Positions 7,972 to 17,278 of a DNA stretch of 64,000 nucleotides are shown here, in pieces. The notes beneath the pieces were generated by a model. It saw only the letters and a list, made by a program, of their open reading frames with translations. It did no database searches and had not been told where the DNA came from. How positions within the stretch are numbered: the first letter of the stretch is position 1; each line of letters starts with the position of its first letter. Made by a program: the position numbers and the translations under genes. Origin of the DNA: Nonomuraea africana (GTDB lineage Bacteria; Actinomycetota; Actinomycetes; Streptosporangiales; Streptosporangiaceae); the NCBI RefSeq assembly GCF_014873535.1, contig NZ_JADBEF010000001.1, positions 5,704,001 to 5,768,000 on the forward strand, read 5' to 3'.

Positions 7972-8658
7972 CTACGCGGCCAGTGAGCGCGACGTCCCCG
8001 CGGCCACCGGCGCCGCGGGAGCGGCGTGCTGGACGGTCACCAGCCGGGGCGTGCGGTGGCCGCTCGCCTGCGGGAGCCGTACGAGGTGAAGGCCGAGCAG
8101 CAGGAGCAGGCCGACCTCCGACAGCACCACCAGACGCTGGGTGAGGCCCGCGGGGATGTCGGCGTTGTCGACGGGGATACCGGCCATCCGCACCAGGTAG
8201 GGGAGCACGACCAGCACGAGCGCGGCGATCGCGACGCCGCTGAGCGCCTTCATCGCCCGCGCGTAGTGCGCCTTCGCCCGGACCAGCAGCAGTCCTGCCA
8301 CGGGCATCACGAGAAAGGCGACGAATCCGGCGTAGCGGTGGATGGCACCCGACATCGACAGCTCGAACCCGGGAGGGTCGGTCGGGAAGAGGCCGAGCAG
8401 CAGCATGCACACCCCCCAGACCACCACCAGCGACGCCGCGCCGCGCCCCGCGCCGGATCGGCGCAGCCCTTCGGCGATGAACGCCGCGCCCACCGCGAAG
8501 AGGGTGAGCGAAGCGGGAAGCAGCCACCCGATCGGATGGAAGGCGTACTCACTGATCAACGTGTGCAGCGGGTCGAGGCCCGCCTGCGTCTGCAGCGTGA
8601 GCATGGCGCCCGTGCCGGTGCCGAGCGTCGTGAATCCTCCGATGAGCAAACCCTTCAT
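7972..8658 (-). CDS. DUF998-type membrane protein
   Basis: A 228-residue protein with about six transmembrane helices and the DUF998 layout: short N-terminus, HPIGWLLPASLTLFAVG, then SGAIHRYAGFVAFLVMPVAGL. Function is unknown for the family. The ATG at 8658 is chosen because the homologous first helix begins there, although the frame is open to 8898. The C-terminal 30 residues are Ala/Pro-rich and probably cytoplasmic. Confidence 0.78.
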   Translation of the reverse strand: MKGLLIGGFTTLGTGTGAMLTLQTQAGLDPLHTLISEYAFHPIGWLLPASLTLFAVGAAFIAEGLRRSGAGRGAASLVVVWGVCMLLLGLFPTDPPGFELSMSGAIHRYAGFVAFLVMPVAGLLLVRAKAHYARAMKALSGVAIAALVLVVLPYLVRMAGIPVDNADIPAGLTQRLVVLSEVGLLLLLGLHLVRLPQASGHRTPRLVTVQHAAPAAPVAAGTSRSLAA

Positions 8659-8835
8659 GGTTCCAAGCTCGCGGAACGCGGCTTTTCGGAGTATCGGAGA
8701 TCGGCCCCACGAAGCCCCTGAACCTACCCCTACGACCTTGGTAGGAATCTCCCTGGCCTGTCCCCGATGACCTGGGGAAAGACCGACCCTGGTAGGGCAG
8801 GCCCCCTCAGGGTTCGGGCAGCCAGGGGTAAGGAT

Positions 8836-8866
8836 TTGACTTCGAGCGCACTCCAGGGGCGAGGCT
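8836..8866 (+). promoter_or_regulatory. MerR-type promoter with 19-bp spacer
   Basis: TTGACT (8836-8841) and GAGGCT (8861-8866) are separated by exactly 19 bases. That over-long spacing is typical of promoters activated by MerR-family regulators. The spacer holds an imperfect dyad (CTTCGAG/CTCCAGG). It precedes the small ORF and aldo/keto reductase, but no MerR gene is adjacent. Confidence 0.5.
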
Positions 8867-8872
8867 GGGGGC

Positions 8873-8959
8873 ATGACGGTGGCCGCCAGGAGCGCCAAGC
8901 TCCCCCAGGACCTCGAGGTCCTGGACTACAAGATCAACCTTTACGAGGAGATGTCATGA
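8873..8959 (+). CDS. 28-residue ORF, possible MerR regulator remnant
   Basis: An ATG seven bases after the putative -10 box opens a 28-codon frame whose end includes [13 protein letters not shown]. That segment resembles the C-terminal helix of MerR-family proteins. Its stop overlaps the aldo/keto reductase start as ATGA, so the two are coupled. It may be a deletion remnant of a MerR gene or a functional leader ORF; neither is shown. Confidence 0.35.
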   Translation: MTVAARSAKLPQDLEVLDYKINLYEEMS

Positions 8960-9891
8960 CCTCCAGGATCGGGCTCGGCTGCATGGGCATGTCCGAGTTC
9001 TACGGCACGGCCGACGAGAACGAGTCGATCGCCGTCATCCATCGCGCACTCGACCTTGACGTGAATTTTCTTGATACCGCCGACATGTACGGCATGGGGC
9101 ACAACGAGCAGCTGGTCGGCCGCGCCATCAAGGGCCGCCGTGACGAGGTGTTCCTCGGCACCAAGTTCGGCATCAGGCGCGACGGAGGCGGGCGCAGCGT
9201 CGACAACAGCCCCGCCTACATCCGCCAGGCCTGCGACGCCTCGCTCCAGCGCCTCGGCGTCGACCACATCGACCTCTACTACATGCACCGCCGCAACCCC
9301 GACGTGCCGGTCGAGGAGGCGGTCGGCGCCATGGCCGAACTGGTCGAGCAGGGCAAGGTGCGCCATCTCGGCCTGTCGGAGGTGACGGCCGACACCCTGC
9401 GCAGGGCGCACGCCACGCACCCGATCCACGCGCTGCAGAGTGAGTACTCCCTGTTCACCAGGGGCATCGAGGAGGAGATCCTGCCCGCCGCCCGCGAGCT
9501 CGGCGTCAAGCTGGTCGCCTACTCCCCGATCAGCCGCGGCCTGCTCAGCGGCGCGCTGCCGCCGGCCGACCAGCTGCCGGACGACGACTACCGCAAGCAC
9601 CTGCCGAGGACCTCGGGCGAGGCCGGCGAGCACAACGCGAAGCTGGTCGAGCGGGTCTCCGGCATCGCCGCCGAGGTCGGCTGCACGCCCGCCCAGCTCT
9701 CGCTTGCCTGGCTGCTGGCCCAGGGCGAGGACATCATCCCGATCCCCGGCACCAAGCGGCTGAAGTACCTGGAGGAGAACACCGCCGCCGCTGCCATCAG
9801 GCTCTCCGCCGACCAACTGGCCGCGCTCGCGACCGTGGCCGACTCGGTACAGGGCGCCCGCTATACCGACATGTCGTCGGTGGAGCGGTGA
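8956..9891 (+). CDS. Aldo/keto reductase
   Basis: A 311-residue NADPH-dependent oxidoreductase of the AKR superfamily. It shows [12 protein letters not shown], the catalytic Asp/Tyr segment FLDTADMYG, a catalytic Lys in GTKFGI, the His in YYMHRRNP and the C-terminal nucleotide-binding PIPGTKR. The start ATG at 8956 follows a GAGGAG site. It leaves the N-terminus about ten residues shorter than usual and overlaps the preceding small ORF. The substrate is unknown; the upstream MerR-like promoter suggests induction by an electrophile or metal, which is inference. Confidence 0.9.
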   Translation: MTSRIGLGCMGMSEFYGTADENESIAVIHRALDLDVNFLDTADMYGMGHNEQLVGRAIKGRRDEVFLGTKFGIRRDGGGRSVDNSPAYIRQACDASLQRLGVDHIDLYYMHRRNPDVPVEEAVGAMAELVEQGKVRHLGLSEVTADTLRRAHATHPIHALQSEYSLFTRGIEEEILPAARELGVKLVAYSPISRGLLSGALPPADQLPDDDYRKHLPRTSGEAGEHNAKLVERVSGIAAEVGCTPAQLSLAWLLAQGEDIIPIPGTKRLKYLEENTAAAAIRLSADQLAALATVADSVQGARYTDMSSVER

Positions 9892-9946
9892 TGTCCATCT
9901 AGCGGGTGATTCGCCGCCGGCCGACGACGTTCTACAGTCGGGGTCC

Positions 9947-11062
9947 ATGAGGCTCGACTGGGCGATCGCCGCGATCGTGGCCCTGCTCTCACTGGCCGAG
10001 GAGATCGGCGGCCGCACCGGCGAGCCGGACCGGGCCAACCCCGCGCTGTGGATCGGGTTCGCGCTGGCCTGCGCGGTGCTGGTGGCGTTCAGGCGGCGCG
10101 TCCCTTTCACCGCGCTGGCCGTCTACACGCTCGTCGGCGGCCCGGCGATCCCGCTGTCCGGCGAGACGCTCGGCGCCTGGCAGTTCTACGTGGAGCTGCT
10201 GCTGCTGTTCACGCTGATGGCCGAGGTGCCGCCGCGCGACCGCCGGACCCCTGCGGGCCTGGCGCTCGCGCTCGGCTTCATCGGCCTGCTCCTCTTCACC
10301 GACACCGGCCCCGTCGGTCCCGGCGACATCGCGATCGCCCTGGTGATGGCCACCGTCGCGGGCGGCGCCGGCTTCGCCGTCCAGCGGTACCGGGTGGTCG
10401 CCGCCCAGGCGCAGGAGCGCGGCGCGCTGCTGGCCAGGGAGGCGGTCAACGACGAGCGCAACAGGATCGCCCGCGAACTGCACGACATCGTGGCGCACAG
10501 CGTCAGCGTCATGGTCATGCAGTCGGGAGCGGTCCGCCGCCGGCTGACCGAGGAGCAGGCGCGCGAGCGTGAAGCGCTCATGGTCGTGGAGGCGACGGGG
10601 CGCGCGGCCGTCCACGAGTTGAGCAGGATACTGGGCCTGCTGAGGTCGGGCTCCGAGGGCGCGGACACGACGCCGCAACCCAGCCTCGGCCGCCTGGAGG
10701 AGCTGGTCGAGCAGGTGCGCGTGGCCGGTCTCGACGTGAAGCTCGACGTGCGGGGCGAGCCCGCACAACTGTCGGCCGGCCTCGAGCTGTCGGCCTACCG
10801 GATCATCCAGGAGGCCCTGACCAACGCGCTCAAGCACGCGGGCCCGACCAGGGTGGTGGTCACGGTCGCGCACCGGCACAAGGAGCTGTTCCTGGAGATC
10901 GCCGACGAGGGGCCCACGCCGGGCCACGCGACGCCCGAGCCCCGCGGCCTCGGGCACGGGCTGATCGGCATGCGCGAGCGGGTGGCGCTGTTCGACGGGC
11001 GCCTCGACGCCCACCCCCGCTTCGGCGGCGGGTTCATCGTGCGGGCGACGCTTCCCGCCTGA
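9947..11062 (+). CDS. NarL/DesK-type sensor histidine kinase (orphan)
   Basis: A 371-residue membrane histidine kinase. The N-terminal 150 residues hold about five hydrophobic segments. A HisKA_3 dimerisation helix follows with ARELHDIVAHS (phospho-acceptor His179), then a HATPase_c domain with the N box YRIIQEALTNALKHA and the G box GHGLIGMRERV. Such kinases normally sit beside a NarL-type response regulator, but neither neighbour encodes one. The last 29 bases overlap the convergent LtrA gene. Confidence 0.9.
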   Translation: MRLDWAIAAIVALLSLAEEIGGRTGEPDRANPALWIGFALACAVLVAFRRRVPFTALAVYTLVGGPAIPLSGETLGAWQFYVELLLLFTLMAEVPPRDRRTPAGLALALGFIGLLLFTDTGPVGPGDIAIALVMATVAGGAGFAVQRYRVVAAQAQERGALLAREAVNDERNRIARELHDIVAHSVSVMVMQSGAVRRRLTEEQAREREALMVVEATGRAAVHELSRILGLLRSGSEGADTTPQPSLGRLEELVEQVRVAGLDVKLDVRGEPAQLSAGLELSAYRIIQEALTNALKHAGPTRVVVTVAHRHKELFLEIADEGPTPGHATPEPRGLGHGLIGMRERVALFDGRLDAHPRFGGGFIVRATLPA

Positions 11063-12185
11063 TCAGCGTCGTGGCCACCACCAGCGCGGCCACGATCACC
11101 GCGATCAGCGGGATCGCCGAGGGCGCCAGCGCGCTCAGCAGCACCAGGACCGCGGCGATCAGGAAGGCGGCGGTGTCGGCCGGGCCGTAGCGGTGGGGGC
11201 GGATGTGCAGCGCCCAGACGACCAGCAGGAAGAGCGCGACCGGGATCGCGATGGCCAGCCCCGCCTGTGACCTGGTCAGCACGCTGTCGCCGGTCACGAA
11301 GGCGAGCACGACCTCGAAGCCCGCGCTGAGGCCGCCCACCGCCGCGAAGATCAGGTAGTGGCCGTAGCCCCAGGGGATGGCATGCCTGTTGGAGCGCAGG
11401 ATCGCGGGGGTGTCGGGGGCAAAGTAGATCCACCACAACGCGAAGGCGATCACCAGCGCGCCGATGGACAACGCGACCAGGGTGGGCGTCGGCCCCTCAG
11501 CGGCGACCGCGTCGCGCAGCGAGAGGGTGGCCGCCAGGACGTTCTCGCCCATCATGATGATCGTGAACAGGCCGTAGCGCTCGGCGATGTGGTGCGGGTG
11601 CCAGTGGGTACGGGTGCCCCACTCCGCCCACACCGGCACGGCCAGCTCGATCGCCGCGCCCACGGCGTACGCGACGATCACCGTGGTGCCCGACGTCACG
11701 AACAGCACCAGCCAGTAGACCTGCGCCGCGCAGATCCCGATCGCGTAGCGCAGCGCCACGCGCCTGCCCTCGGGGTCGCTCGCGGCGGCGCGCAGCCACT
11801 GGGAGGCCATGGCCAACCGCATGATCAGATACCCGAGCCAGAAGATCCGGTAGTCGTGGTGCTCGAACGCCCTGGGGATCCCCGACGCCAGCACGAGGAC
11901 GCCCGACATCTGCACCAGCGTGATGGTGCGGTAGACCCAGTCGTCGGTGTCGTAGGCGGAGGCGAACCAGGTGAAGTTCATCCACGCCCACCAGATGGCG
12001 AAGAACGCGGTCAGGTAGCCGGTCAGCGCCTCGCCCAGGTGCCCCGCCGACAGCGCGTGAGCGAGTTGGGTGCCCGCGAAGGAGACGGCGACGACGAAGA
12101 ACAGGTCGAAGAACAGCTCCAGCGGCGTCGCGACGCGATGCGGCTCATCGGTCGCTCGGGCCCGCATCGTGCGCAACTGCGTCAT
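11034..12185 (-). CDS. Low temperature requirement protein A (LtrA)
   Basis: A 383-residue polytopic membrane protein. It opens with the LtrA hallmark TPLELFFDLFFVVAVS and contains the WWAWMNFTWFASAYDTDDW segment and the HHIAERYGLFTIIMMGE motif typical of the family. About ten membrane helices are visible. Function is poorly defined; Listeria ltrA mutants fail to grow in the cold. The start is the ATG at 12185, 17 bases after the stop of the sensor gene upstream, so the two may be co-transcribed. Confidence 0.92.
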   Translation of the reverse strand: MTQLRTMRARATDEPHRVATPLELFFDLFFVVAVSFAGTQLAHALSAGHLGEALTGYLTAFFAIWWAWMNFTWFASAYDTDDWVYRTITLVQMSGVLVLASGIPRAFEHHDYRIFWLGYLIMRLAMASQWLRAAASDPEGRRVALRYAIGICAAQVYWLVLFVTSGTTVIVAYAVGAAIELAVPVWAEWGTRTHWHPHHIAERYGLFTIIMMGENVLAATLSLRDAVAAEGPTPTLVALSIGALVIAFALWWIYFAPDTPAILRSNRHAIPWGYGHYLIFAAVGGLSAGFEVVLAFVTGDSVLTRSQAGLAIAIPVALFLLVVWALHIRPHRYGPADTAAFLIAAVLVLLSALAPSAIPLIAVIVAALVVATTLIRREASPAR

Positions 12186-12202
12186 GCGGAGGTGATACCA
12201 GG

Positions 12203-13117
12203 TCACCGGGGCGGGTCGAAGTAGGCGCGCACCACGGTCGAGCCTTCGCTGGTATGGATCCGCACCAGGTCGCTGAGCAGGTTGACGATCAGCAGCCCGC
12301 GCGAGCCCGCCGTACGGGGATCGACGGGGGAGCGGCCCACCAGCGGGTCGGTGATGTGCCCCGTGTCGCTGACCTCGCAGACCAGGCGCCCTTCCTCGTG
12401 CCAGAGCCGCAGCGTGCCGGCACCCCCGCCGTGGTCGAGGCTGTTGGCGCCCAGTTCGGAGACGGTCAGCTGGACGTCGTCGAGGCGGGTGCCGGTCAGG
12501 CCCGCGGCCAGCGCCCACTCGTTGGCCAGGTGGCGCACCTCGGCGAGGTTGCGGTGGTCGAACAGGAGCGAGACCGCGGTCCTCGGCTCCGCCAGCGGCT
12601 GGTTGTAGCCGTCGATGATCAGCGAGGGGGCGTAGACAGGGCTGCGGCGCTCCCCCGAGGAGTCCTGGATGATCGGGTGGGTGAGCGCCGCGTCGTCGAG
12701 CACGAAGGGTTCGAGACGTTTGACGTCGTAGGGACACAGGATCGTGACCCGCCGTCCGGTGAAGGCCAGGTTGATCAGCGCCTCGTGCTGGGCGCAGGCC
12801 GGGTACTCGGTCTCGCTGCGCCCCTCCCAGATGGGCTCGCCGATGATGCGCACGTGCTGGTCGGGGAAGCGGTCGGCGAAGTCGCGCAGCACGCCGGGGA
12901 TGATCCGGCCGGGGTTGCGGCCGACGACGGTCATGTCGAGCAATCGCACCCGCGCCGCATGGTCGCCCAGCTCACGCCTGATCAGGTCGAGATTGGGCGC
13001 GGGGACGGACACGGCCACCGGCTCCCCTGCCTCGAGTCCGCCACGGATGAAGGGAACGGTGCCCGACAGATACTCCGCGTCGTTCTCGTAGAAGAGCGCC
13101 GGATGCACGAACGCCAT
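12203..13117 (-). CDS. MEDS-domain sensor with anti-sigma-type HATPase domain
   Basis: A 304-residue soluble protein. The first roughly 180 residues form a MEDS (DcmR-like sensory) domain beginning FVHPALFYENDAEYLSG. The C-terminal 120 residues form an RsbW/SpoIIAB-like HATPase, with the N box LTVSELGANSLDHGGGAG and the G box GSRGLLIVNLL. No phospho-acceptor His domain is present, so it likely acts as a Ser kinase or anti-sigma switch rather than a classic two-component kinase. The ATG at 13117 lies 12 bases after a GGAGGT. Confidence 0.88.
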   Translation of the reverse strand: MAFVHPALFYENDAEYLSGTVPFIRGGLEAGEPVAVSVPAPNLDLIRRELGDHAARVRLLDMTVVGRNPGRIIPGVLRDFADRFPDQHVRIIGEPIWEGRSETEYPACAQHEALINLAFTGRRVTILCPYDVKRLEPFVLDDAALTHPIIQDSSGERRSPVYAPSLIIDGYNQPLAEPRTAVSLLFDHRNLAEVRHLANEWALAAGLTGTRLDDVQLTVSELGANSLDHGGGAGTLRLWHEEGRLVCEVSDTGHITDPLVGRSPVDPRTAGSRGLLIVNLLSDLVRIHTSEGSTVVRAYFDPPR

Positions 13118-13304
13118 AAAACTCAGGTTACCTCCACCTGGTGAGTTAGACCTGATCATCGGGTATTACATAGGTACGCCCCACTGGAAGGATTCCGCTA
13201 GGTGAAGAAGCTCCAGCTGGTCCCCCGCCCGCGGCTCCCCCGCCGCCCCCTCCCCCTCGACCTGCGCACTCCCTCAGGCAGGCCCCTCCCTTTCTGACTC
13301 CCCG

Positions 13305-13874
13305 ATGACCGACCCCCACATGCGCGTGTCCGACGCCGACCGTGAACGGGCCGCGCGACAACTGCAGAAGGCCTTCGCCGAGGGCCGGCTCGACGCCGAG
13401 GAACTGGACGAGCGCCTCGGGCTCGCCTTCGGCGCAAAGACCTACGGCGATCTCACCGCGCCGCTGTCCGACCTACCGGCCGCCGGCGCGTTCGTCCCGG
13501 CCGTCTTCTCCGCGCCGCACGCCGAGGCGGTGGTGCTGGAGTCGAAGACGGGCGACGTGACCCGCTCGGGCGACTGGCCGGTGCCCCAGCGACTCAAGGT
13601 CGTCTCCAAGTACGGCAACGCCACCCTCGACCTGTCGGCGGCCGGCGTGCTCCATCCCGTCGTGCACATCGACTTCGACCTGAAGTACGGCTCCGCCGGC
13701 GTCGTCCTGCCCGACGGCGCGACCGCCGACGTGGACGGCTACCAGGCGGGGTGGGGCGGCGCCCCCGAGGTGAGCGTCCCCGCGCGCCCTCGTCCTGGCC
13801 TGCTGCACGTGCGGATCACCGGCCAGATCAAGTACGGCGGGCTGGAGGTCCGCTACCCCCAGGCCATGAGGTAG
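13305..13874 (+). CDS. DUF1707 domain protein with LiaF-like C-terminus
   Basis: A 189-residue cytoplasmic protein. The N-terminal 50 residues are a DUF1707 (SHOCT-like) domain: MRVSDADRERAARQLQKAF followed by DAEELDERLGLA. The remainder is a beta-rich region (SKTGDVTRSGDW, KYGNATLDLSAAG, IKYGGLEVRYP) like the DUF2154/LiaF beta-helix-like C-terminus seen in similar proteins. No membrane helix separates the two. The role is unknown; relatives are implicated in envelope stress. The second ATG at 13320 is an equally good start. Confidence 0.85.
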   Translation: MTDPHMRVSDADRERAARQLQKAFAEGRLDAEELDERLGLAFGAKTYGDLTAPLSDLPAAGAFVPAVFSAPHAEAVVLESKTGDVTRSGDWPVPQRLKVVSKYGNATLDLSAAGVLHPVVHIDFDLKYGSAGVVLPDGATADVDGYQAGWGGAPEVSVPARPRPGLLHVRITGQIKYGGLEVRYPQAMR

Positions 13875-13901
13875 CCGCTCGACCGCCTGGGCACGAAGGG
13901 T

Positions 13902-15254
13902 TCACTCCGGTGGGTTGATCTTGGTGACGTCGATCTCGTCGATCTTCCCGACGATGATCCGGTTGATGAACCACAGCACGACACCGATGCCCACCAGCAC
14001 CGCCGCCCTCAGGTAGACGTCTCCCGTCCTGCCGGTGATCGGCAGCGCCAGGAACAGGCAGACCACCGCGCCCAGCGCCGGCATCCAGGTCGGCGCGACG
14101 AAGTGCTCGTGCCGGACGGGGTCTTTGCGCAGCAGCAGAACGCAGACGTTGACCAGCGCGAAGACCAGCAGCAGCAGGAGCACGGTCGTGTCGGCCAGCG
14201 GTCCCACGTCACCCGTCGACACCAGCACCGCGGCGATGGCCACCGTGAAAACGATCGCCACCCACGGCGTGGCCCTGGTGGGATGGACCGCGCCGAACAC
14301 CGAGGGGATGATGCGCTGGCGCGCCATGCCGTACACCAGCCTGGAGGCCATCAGCATGTTGATCAGGGCGGTGTTGCCGACGGCGAGCAGCGCGATCAGG
14401 GCGAACAGCTTGGGCGGGAAGGCGAACCCGGCCACCTTGACCACTTCGAGGAGCGGGCCCGTCGAGGCGACCAGCGTTCTGGTGTCGACCAGCATGGTGG
14501 CGGTGAAGGCGACCGCCATGTAGATCAGCGCCGCCGCCACCAGCCCGCCGAACAGGGCGGGCGGGAAGTCCTTCTGCGGCTCCCTCGCCTCCTCGGCCAG
14601 GTTGACCGAGTCCTCGAAGCCGAGCAGCGCGTAGAAGGCCAGCGCGGTGCCGCCGAGCACGCCGAGGAAGGCGCCGTGGGCCTGATGGAACTCCAGCGCC
14701 CGCCCCGGCTCGCCCTCGCCGGTGAACAGCGCGTAGACGCCGATCGCGACGATCACCAGGAGACCGAAGGCCTCGATGATCGTCAGGGTCACGTTGACCT
14801 TCACCGACTCGGAGATGCCGGCGAAGTTCACCAGCGTGACCAGGCCGAGGAAGGCGAACGCGCCCACGATCACCGGCACCGTGACGAACTCGGCCAGGTA
14901 TCTGCCGCCGAACGCCCTGGCGGCGGCACTGGCGGAGGTGATGCCGCTCATCATGACCGCGAAGGCCACGATGAAGGTCACGAACGGGATGTGGAAGGCC
15001 TTGTTGGCGTACAGGGCCGCGCCCGCCGCCTGCGGGTACTTGCCGACCAGCTCCGCGTAGGCGGTGGCGGTGAGGGCGGCGAGCACGAACGCGACGAGGA
15101 ACGGCACCCAGAGGGCCCCGCCCACGTTGCCGGCCACCTTCCCGACCAGCGCGTAGATGCCGGCGCCGAGGATGTCCCCAAGGACGAAGAGCAGGAGCAC
15201 CTTGCGGCCGATGACCCGCTTCAACGCGGGCTGATGCCCGTGACCCACAGTCAT
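13902..15254 (-). CDS. APC-family amino acid permease
   Basis: A 450-residue transporter with about 12 membrane helices. The first helix carries LLFVLGDILGAGIYALVGKVAG, the APC signature; helix 2 and its loop include AYAELVGKYPQAAGAALY. FYALLGFEDSVNLAEEAREPQKDFP is typical of the APC branch that includes cationic amino acid transporters. Substrate unknown. The start ATG at 15254 precedes the homologous region, and a longer open frame upstream is spurious. It is divergent from a small lipoprotein gene and unrelated to the first APC permease except by family. Confidence 0.88.
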   Translation of the reverse strand: MTVGHGHQPALKRVIGRKVLLLFVLGDILGAGIYALVGKVAGNVGGALWVPFLVAFVLAALTATAYAELVGKYPQAAGAALYANKAFHIPFVTFIVAFAVMMSGITSASAAARAFGGRYLAEFVTVPVIVGAFAFLGLVTLVNFAGISESVKVNVTLTIIEAFGLLVIVAIGVYALFTGEGEPGRALEFHQAHGAFLGVLGGTALAFYALLGFEDSVNLAEEAREPQKDFPPALFGGLVAAALIYMAVAFTATMLVDTRTLVASTGPLLEVVKVAGFAFPPKLFALIALLAVGNTALINMLMASRLVYGMARQRIIPSVFGAVHPTRATPWVAIVFTVAIAAVLVSTGDVGPLADTTVLLLLLVFALVNVCVLLLRKDPVRHEHFVAPTWMPALGAVVCLFLALPITGRTGDVYLRAAVLVGIGVVLWFINRIIVGKIDEIDVTKINPPE

Positions 15255-15365
15255 GGCCTGGCTCCTACCCGTGATTGTGGCCAGTGATGTAAGTGGGATG
15301 TAAGTGAACATCAAGGAGGCATCCATAATGTCCCTTCTGCTAGGCATCCAACGAAGGGCACCAGA

Positions 15366-15743
15366 ATGCGTTTCCTCAAGCGGGCCATCACGATCTCCGC
15401 GGCCGCGCTGACCCTCGCCGGCCTCACCGCGTGCGGCGCGGTCGGCAACGCCGCCAACTGCGTCGAGGCCAACACCGAGGCCACCAAGATCATGAGCGAC
15501 TACTCCAAGAGCATGACGAACCTCGGCACCAACCCCGACGAGATGCAGAAGGCCATGGAGAAGTCCGCCCAGGAGACCTCCGACAAGCTCAAGACGCTCG
15601 CCGGCAAGTACGACGGTGAGCTCGCCGAGGCGCTCAACGAGGCGGCGGGGCTGTTCGACACGCTCAAGTCCGACCCCACGAGCACGGACGCCATGGCGAA
15701 GGTGCAGAGCTTCTCGACCAAGATCCAGAGCGCCTGCTCCTAG
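15366..15743 (+). CDS. Small secreted lipoprotein of unknown function
   Basis: A 125-residue protein with a lipoprotein signal: positively charged MRFLKR, a hydrophobic stretch and the lipobox LTAC at about residues 20-23. The mature part is polar and helical, rich in Lys, Glu, Met and Ala, with predicted amphipathic helices but no recognised domain. A second Cys (in ANCVEANT) and a terminal Cys could form a disulfide. A strong hairpin follows the stop, so it is a single-gene unit. Confidence 0.8.
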   Translation: MRFLKRAITISAAALTLAGLTACGAVGNAANCVEANTEATKIMSDYSKSMTNLGTNPDEMQKAMEKSAQETSDKLKTLAGKYDGELAEALNEAAGLFDTLKSDPTSTDAMAKVQSFSTKIQSACS

Positions 15744-15750
15744 CAGACTT

Positions 15751-15798
15751 CCCGGCCGCCGCACCGCCTGCGGGGGGCAGCGCGGCGCGGCGGCCGGG
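15751..15798 (+). terminator. Terminator hairpin after the lipoprotein gene
   Basis: A perfect 12-bp inverted repeat (15751-15762 and 15787-15798) with a 24-base GC-rich loop lies eight bases after the lipoprotein stop and before the DUF2079 gene start. Confidence 0.65.
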
Positions 15799-15825
15799 TA
15801 TCCCCGATGTCTACTCTTGTCGCTC

Positions 15826-17262
15826 GTGCGCCCGACGACCCGTCTCTCGATCTACCTGCTGTCCCTGGCCGCCGCGTTCGCCTACGCCCTGCTCGGCCTG
15901 GTCAAGCTGGTCACCTTCCGCGCCACCACGTTCGACCTGGTCATCGTGGATCAGGCGGTTCGCGGCTATGCCCGGTTCGGCCCGCCGTACATTCCCTCCG
16001 TCGGCGTCTTCCACGGCCGCGGCATGGACTACCCGCAGCTGGCCGACCACTTCTCGCCGATCTACGCGCTGCTCGCGCCGCTCTACTGGATCCATGACGG
16101 CCCCGCGACGCTGATCGTCGCCCAGGCCGTCCTCTTCGCGGCCGCCATCCCGTTCCTGTGGCTGTTCACCCACCGCGTCCTCGGCACCGCGTCCGCCTAT
16201 CTCGTGGCCGTCGCGTACGCGCTCTCGTGGCCGATCGCCCAGGCGGCCGCGTTCGACGTGCACGAGGTGATGTTCGTCCCGCTGCTCACCGCCGTCATGA
16301 TCGAGCGGTATCAGGCGGGCCGCCCGCTGCCCGCGATCCTCGCCCTGTTCGCCCTCCTGCTCGTCAAGGAGGACATGGGCCTGATGGCGGTCGGGGCGGG
16401 GCTCTGTCTGGCCTTCCTCGGCGACAGGCTGCGCGGCCTGCTGTGCGTCGCCATCGGCGTGACCTGGACGATCCTGGTCCGCGGAGTCCTCATCCAGCTG
16501 GCGGGCGGCGACACGGGAGACTTCTGGGCCTACGGGCACCTCGGCCCCGACGTGCCCGCCGCGCTGCTCCACATGCTCGGCGACCCCCTCGGCACGCTGG
16601 CCCTGCCGTTCAGCGAGGAGGCCAAGGTCGACACGCTCTTCCTGCTGGTCTGGCCCACGCTGATGCTGTGCCTGCTCTCCCCCGTCTCGCTCGTCGCGCT
16701 GCCGCACGTGCTGGAGCGCATGCTGTCCGACCGCTCCTCGTGGTGGCAGGCCGACTTCCAGTACAGCGCCTTCACCGTCGTGATCCTCTTCTGCGCCGGC
16801 GTGGACGGCCTGGCCCGCCTCCTGCGCTGGGTCAAACGGCCGGAGTCCGCCACGCTGAAGACGGCGTGGGCGGTCGCCGTGTGCGCCGTCGCCCTCACCC
16901 TGCTCCCCCGCTTCGCCCTCGACCAGCTCACGCACCCCGGCTTCTACCGCGCTGACCCCGCGCGCACCTCCGCGGCGGCCGCCGCCGTCGCCCAGGTGCC
17001 CTCGGGGACGGTCGTCGAGGTCACCAACTCCCTCGGCCCCGCGCTGACCTCCCGCGCCACGGTCCTGCTGCTGGACGGCACGCCCCGCCACGCGCCCTGG
17101 GTCGTGGCCGACGTGGCCAGGTGGGAGTACCCCTTCGGCTCCGCCGCCGGCCAGGCCGAACGCGTCGCGCTGCTGCTGTCGTCCGGCTACGTCCAGGTCT
17201 TCCAACGCAACGGCTACGTCGTCCTGCACAAGCCGGACTCCGGCTCGGCCAATCCCCGGTGA
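15826..17262 (+). CDS. DUF2079 polytopic membrane protein
   Basis: A 478-residue membrane protein of the DUF2079 family, whose fold resembles GT-C glycosyltransferases. It shows FRATTFDLVIVDQAVRGYA in the first loop, PQLADHFSPIYALLAPLYWI, an AFDVHEVMFVPLL motif and a KEDMGL loop, all typical. About ten helices are followed by a short extracytoplasmic C-terminal domain. The start is the GTG at 15826; upstream frame is a shadow of the lipoprotein gene. With the neighbouring GT4, deacetylase and UPF0104 genes it suggests envelope glycan assembly. Confidence 0.85.
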   Translation: MRPTTRLSIYLLSLAAAFAYALLGLVKLVTFRATTFDLVIVDQAVRGYARFGPPYIPSVGVFHGRGMDYPQLADHFSPIYALLAPLYWIHDGPATLIVAQAVLFAAAIPFLWLFTHRVLGTASAYLVAVAYALSWPIAQAAAFDVHEVMFVPLLTAVMIERYQAGRPLPAILALFALLLVKEDMGLMAVGAGLCLAFLGDRLRGLLCVAIGVTWTILVRGVLIQLAGGDTGDFWAYGHLGPDVPAALLHMLGDPLGTLALPFSEEAKVDTLFLLVWPTLMLCLLSPVSLVALPHVLERMLSDRSSWWQADFQYSAFTVVILFCAGVDGLARLLRWVKRPESATLKTAWAVAVCAVALTLLPRFALDQLTHPGFYRADPARTSAAAAAVAQVPSGTVVEVTNSLGPALTSRATVLLLDGTPRHAPWVVADVARWEYPFGSAAGQAERVALLLSSGYVQVFQRNGYVVLHKPDSGSANPR

Positions 17263-17278
17263 GGCGCCCGCCAGCCGC

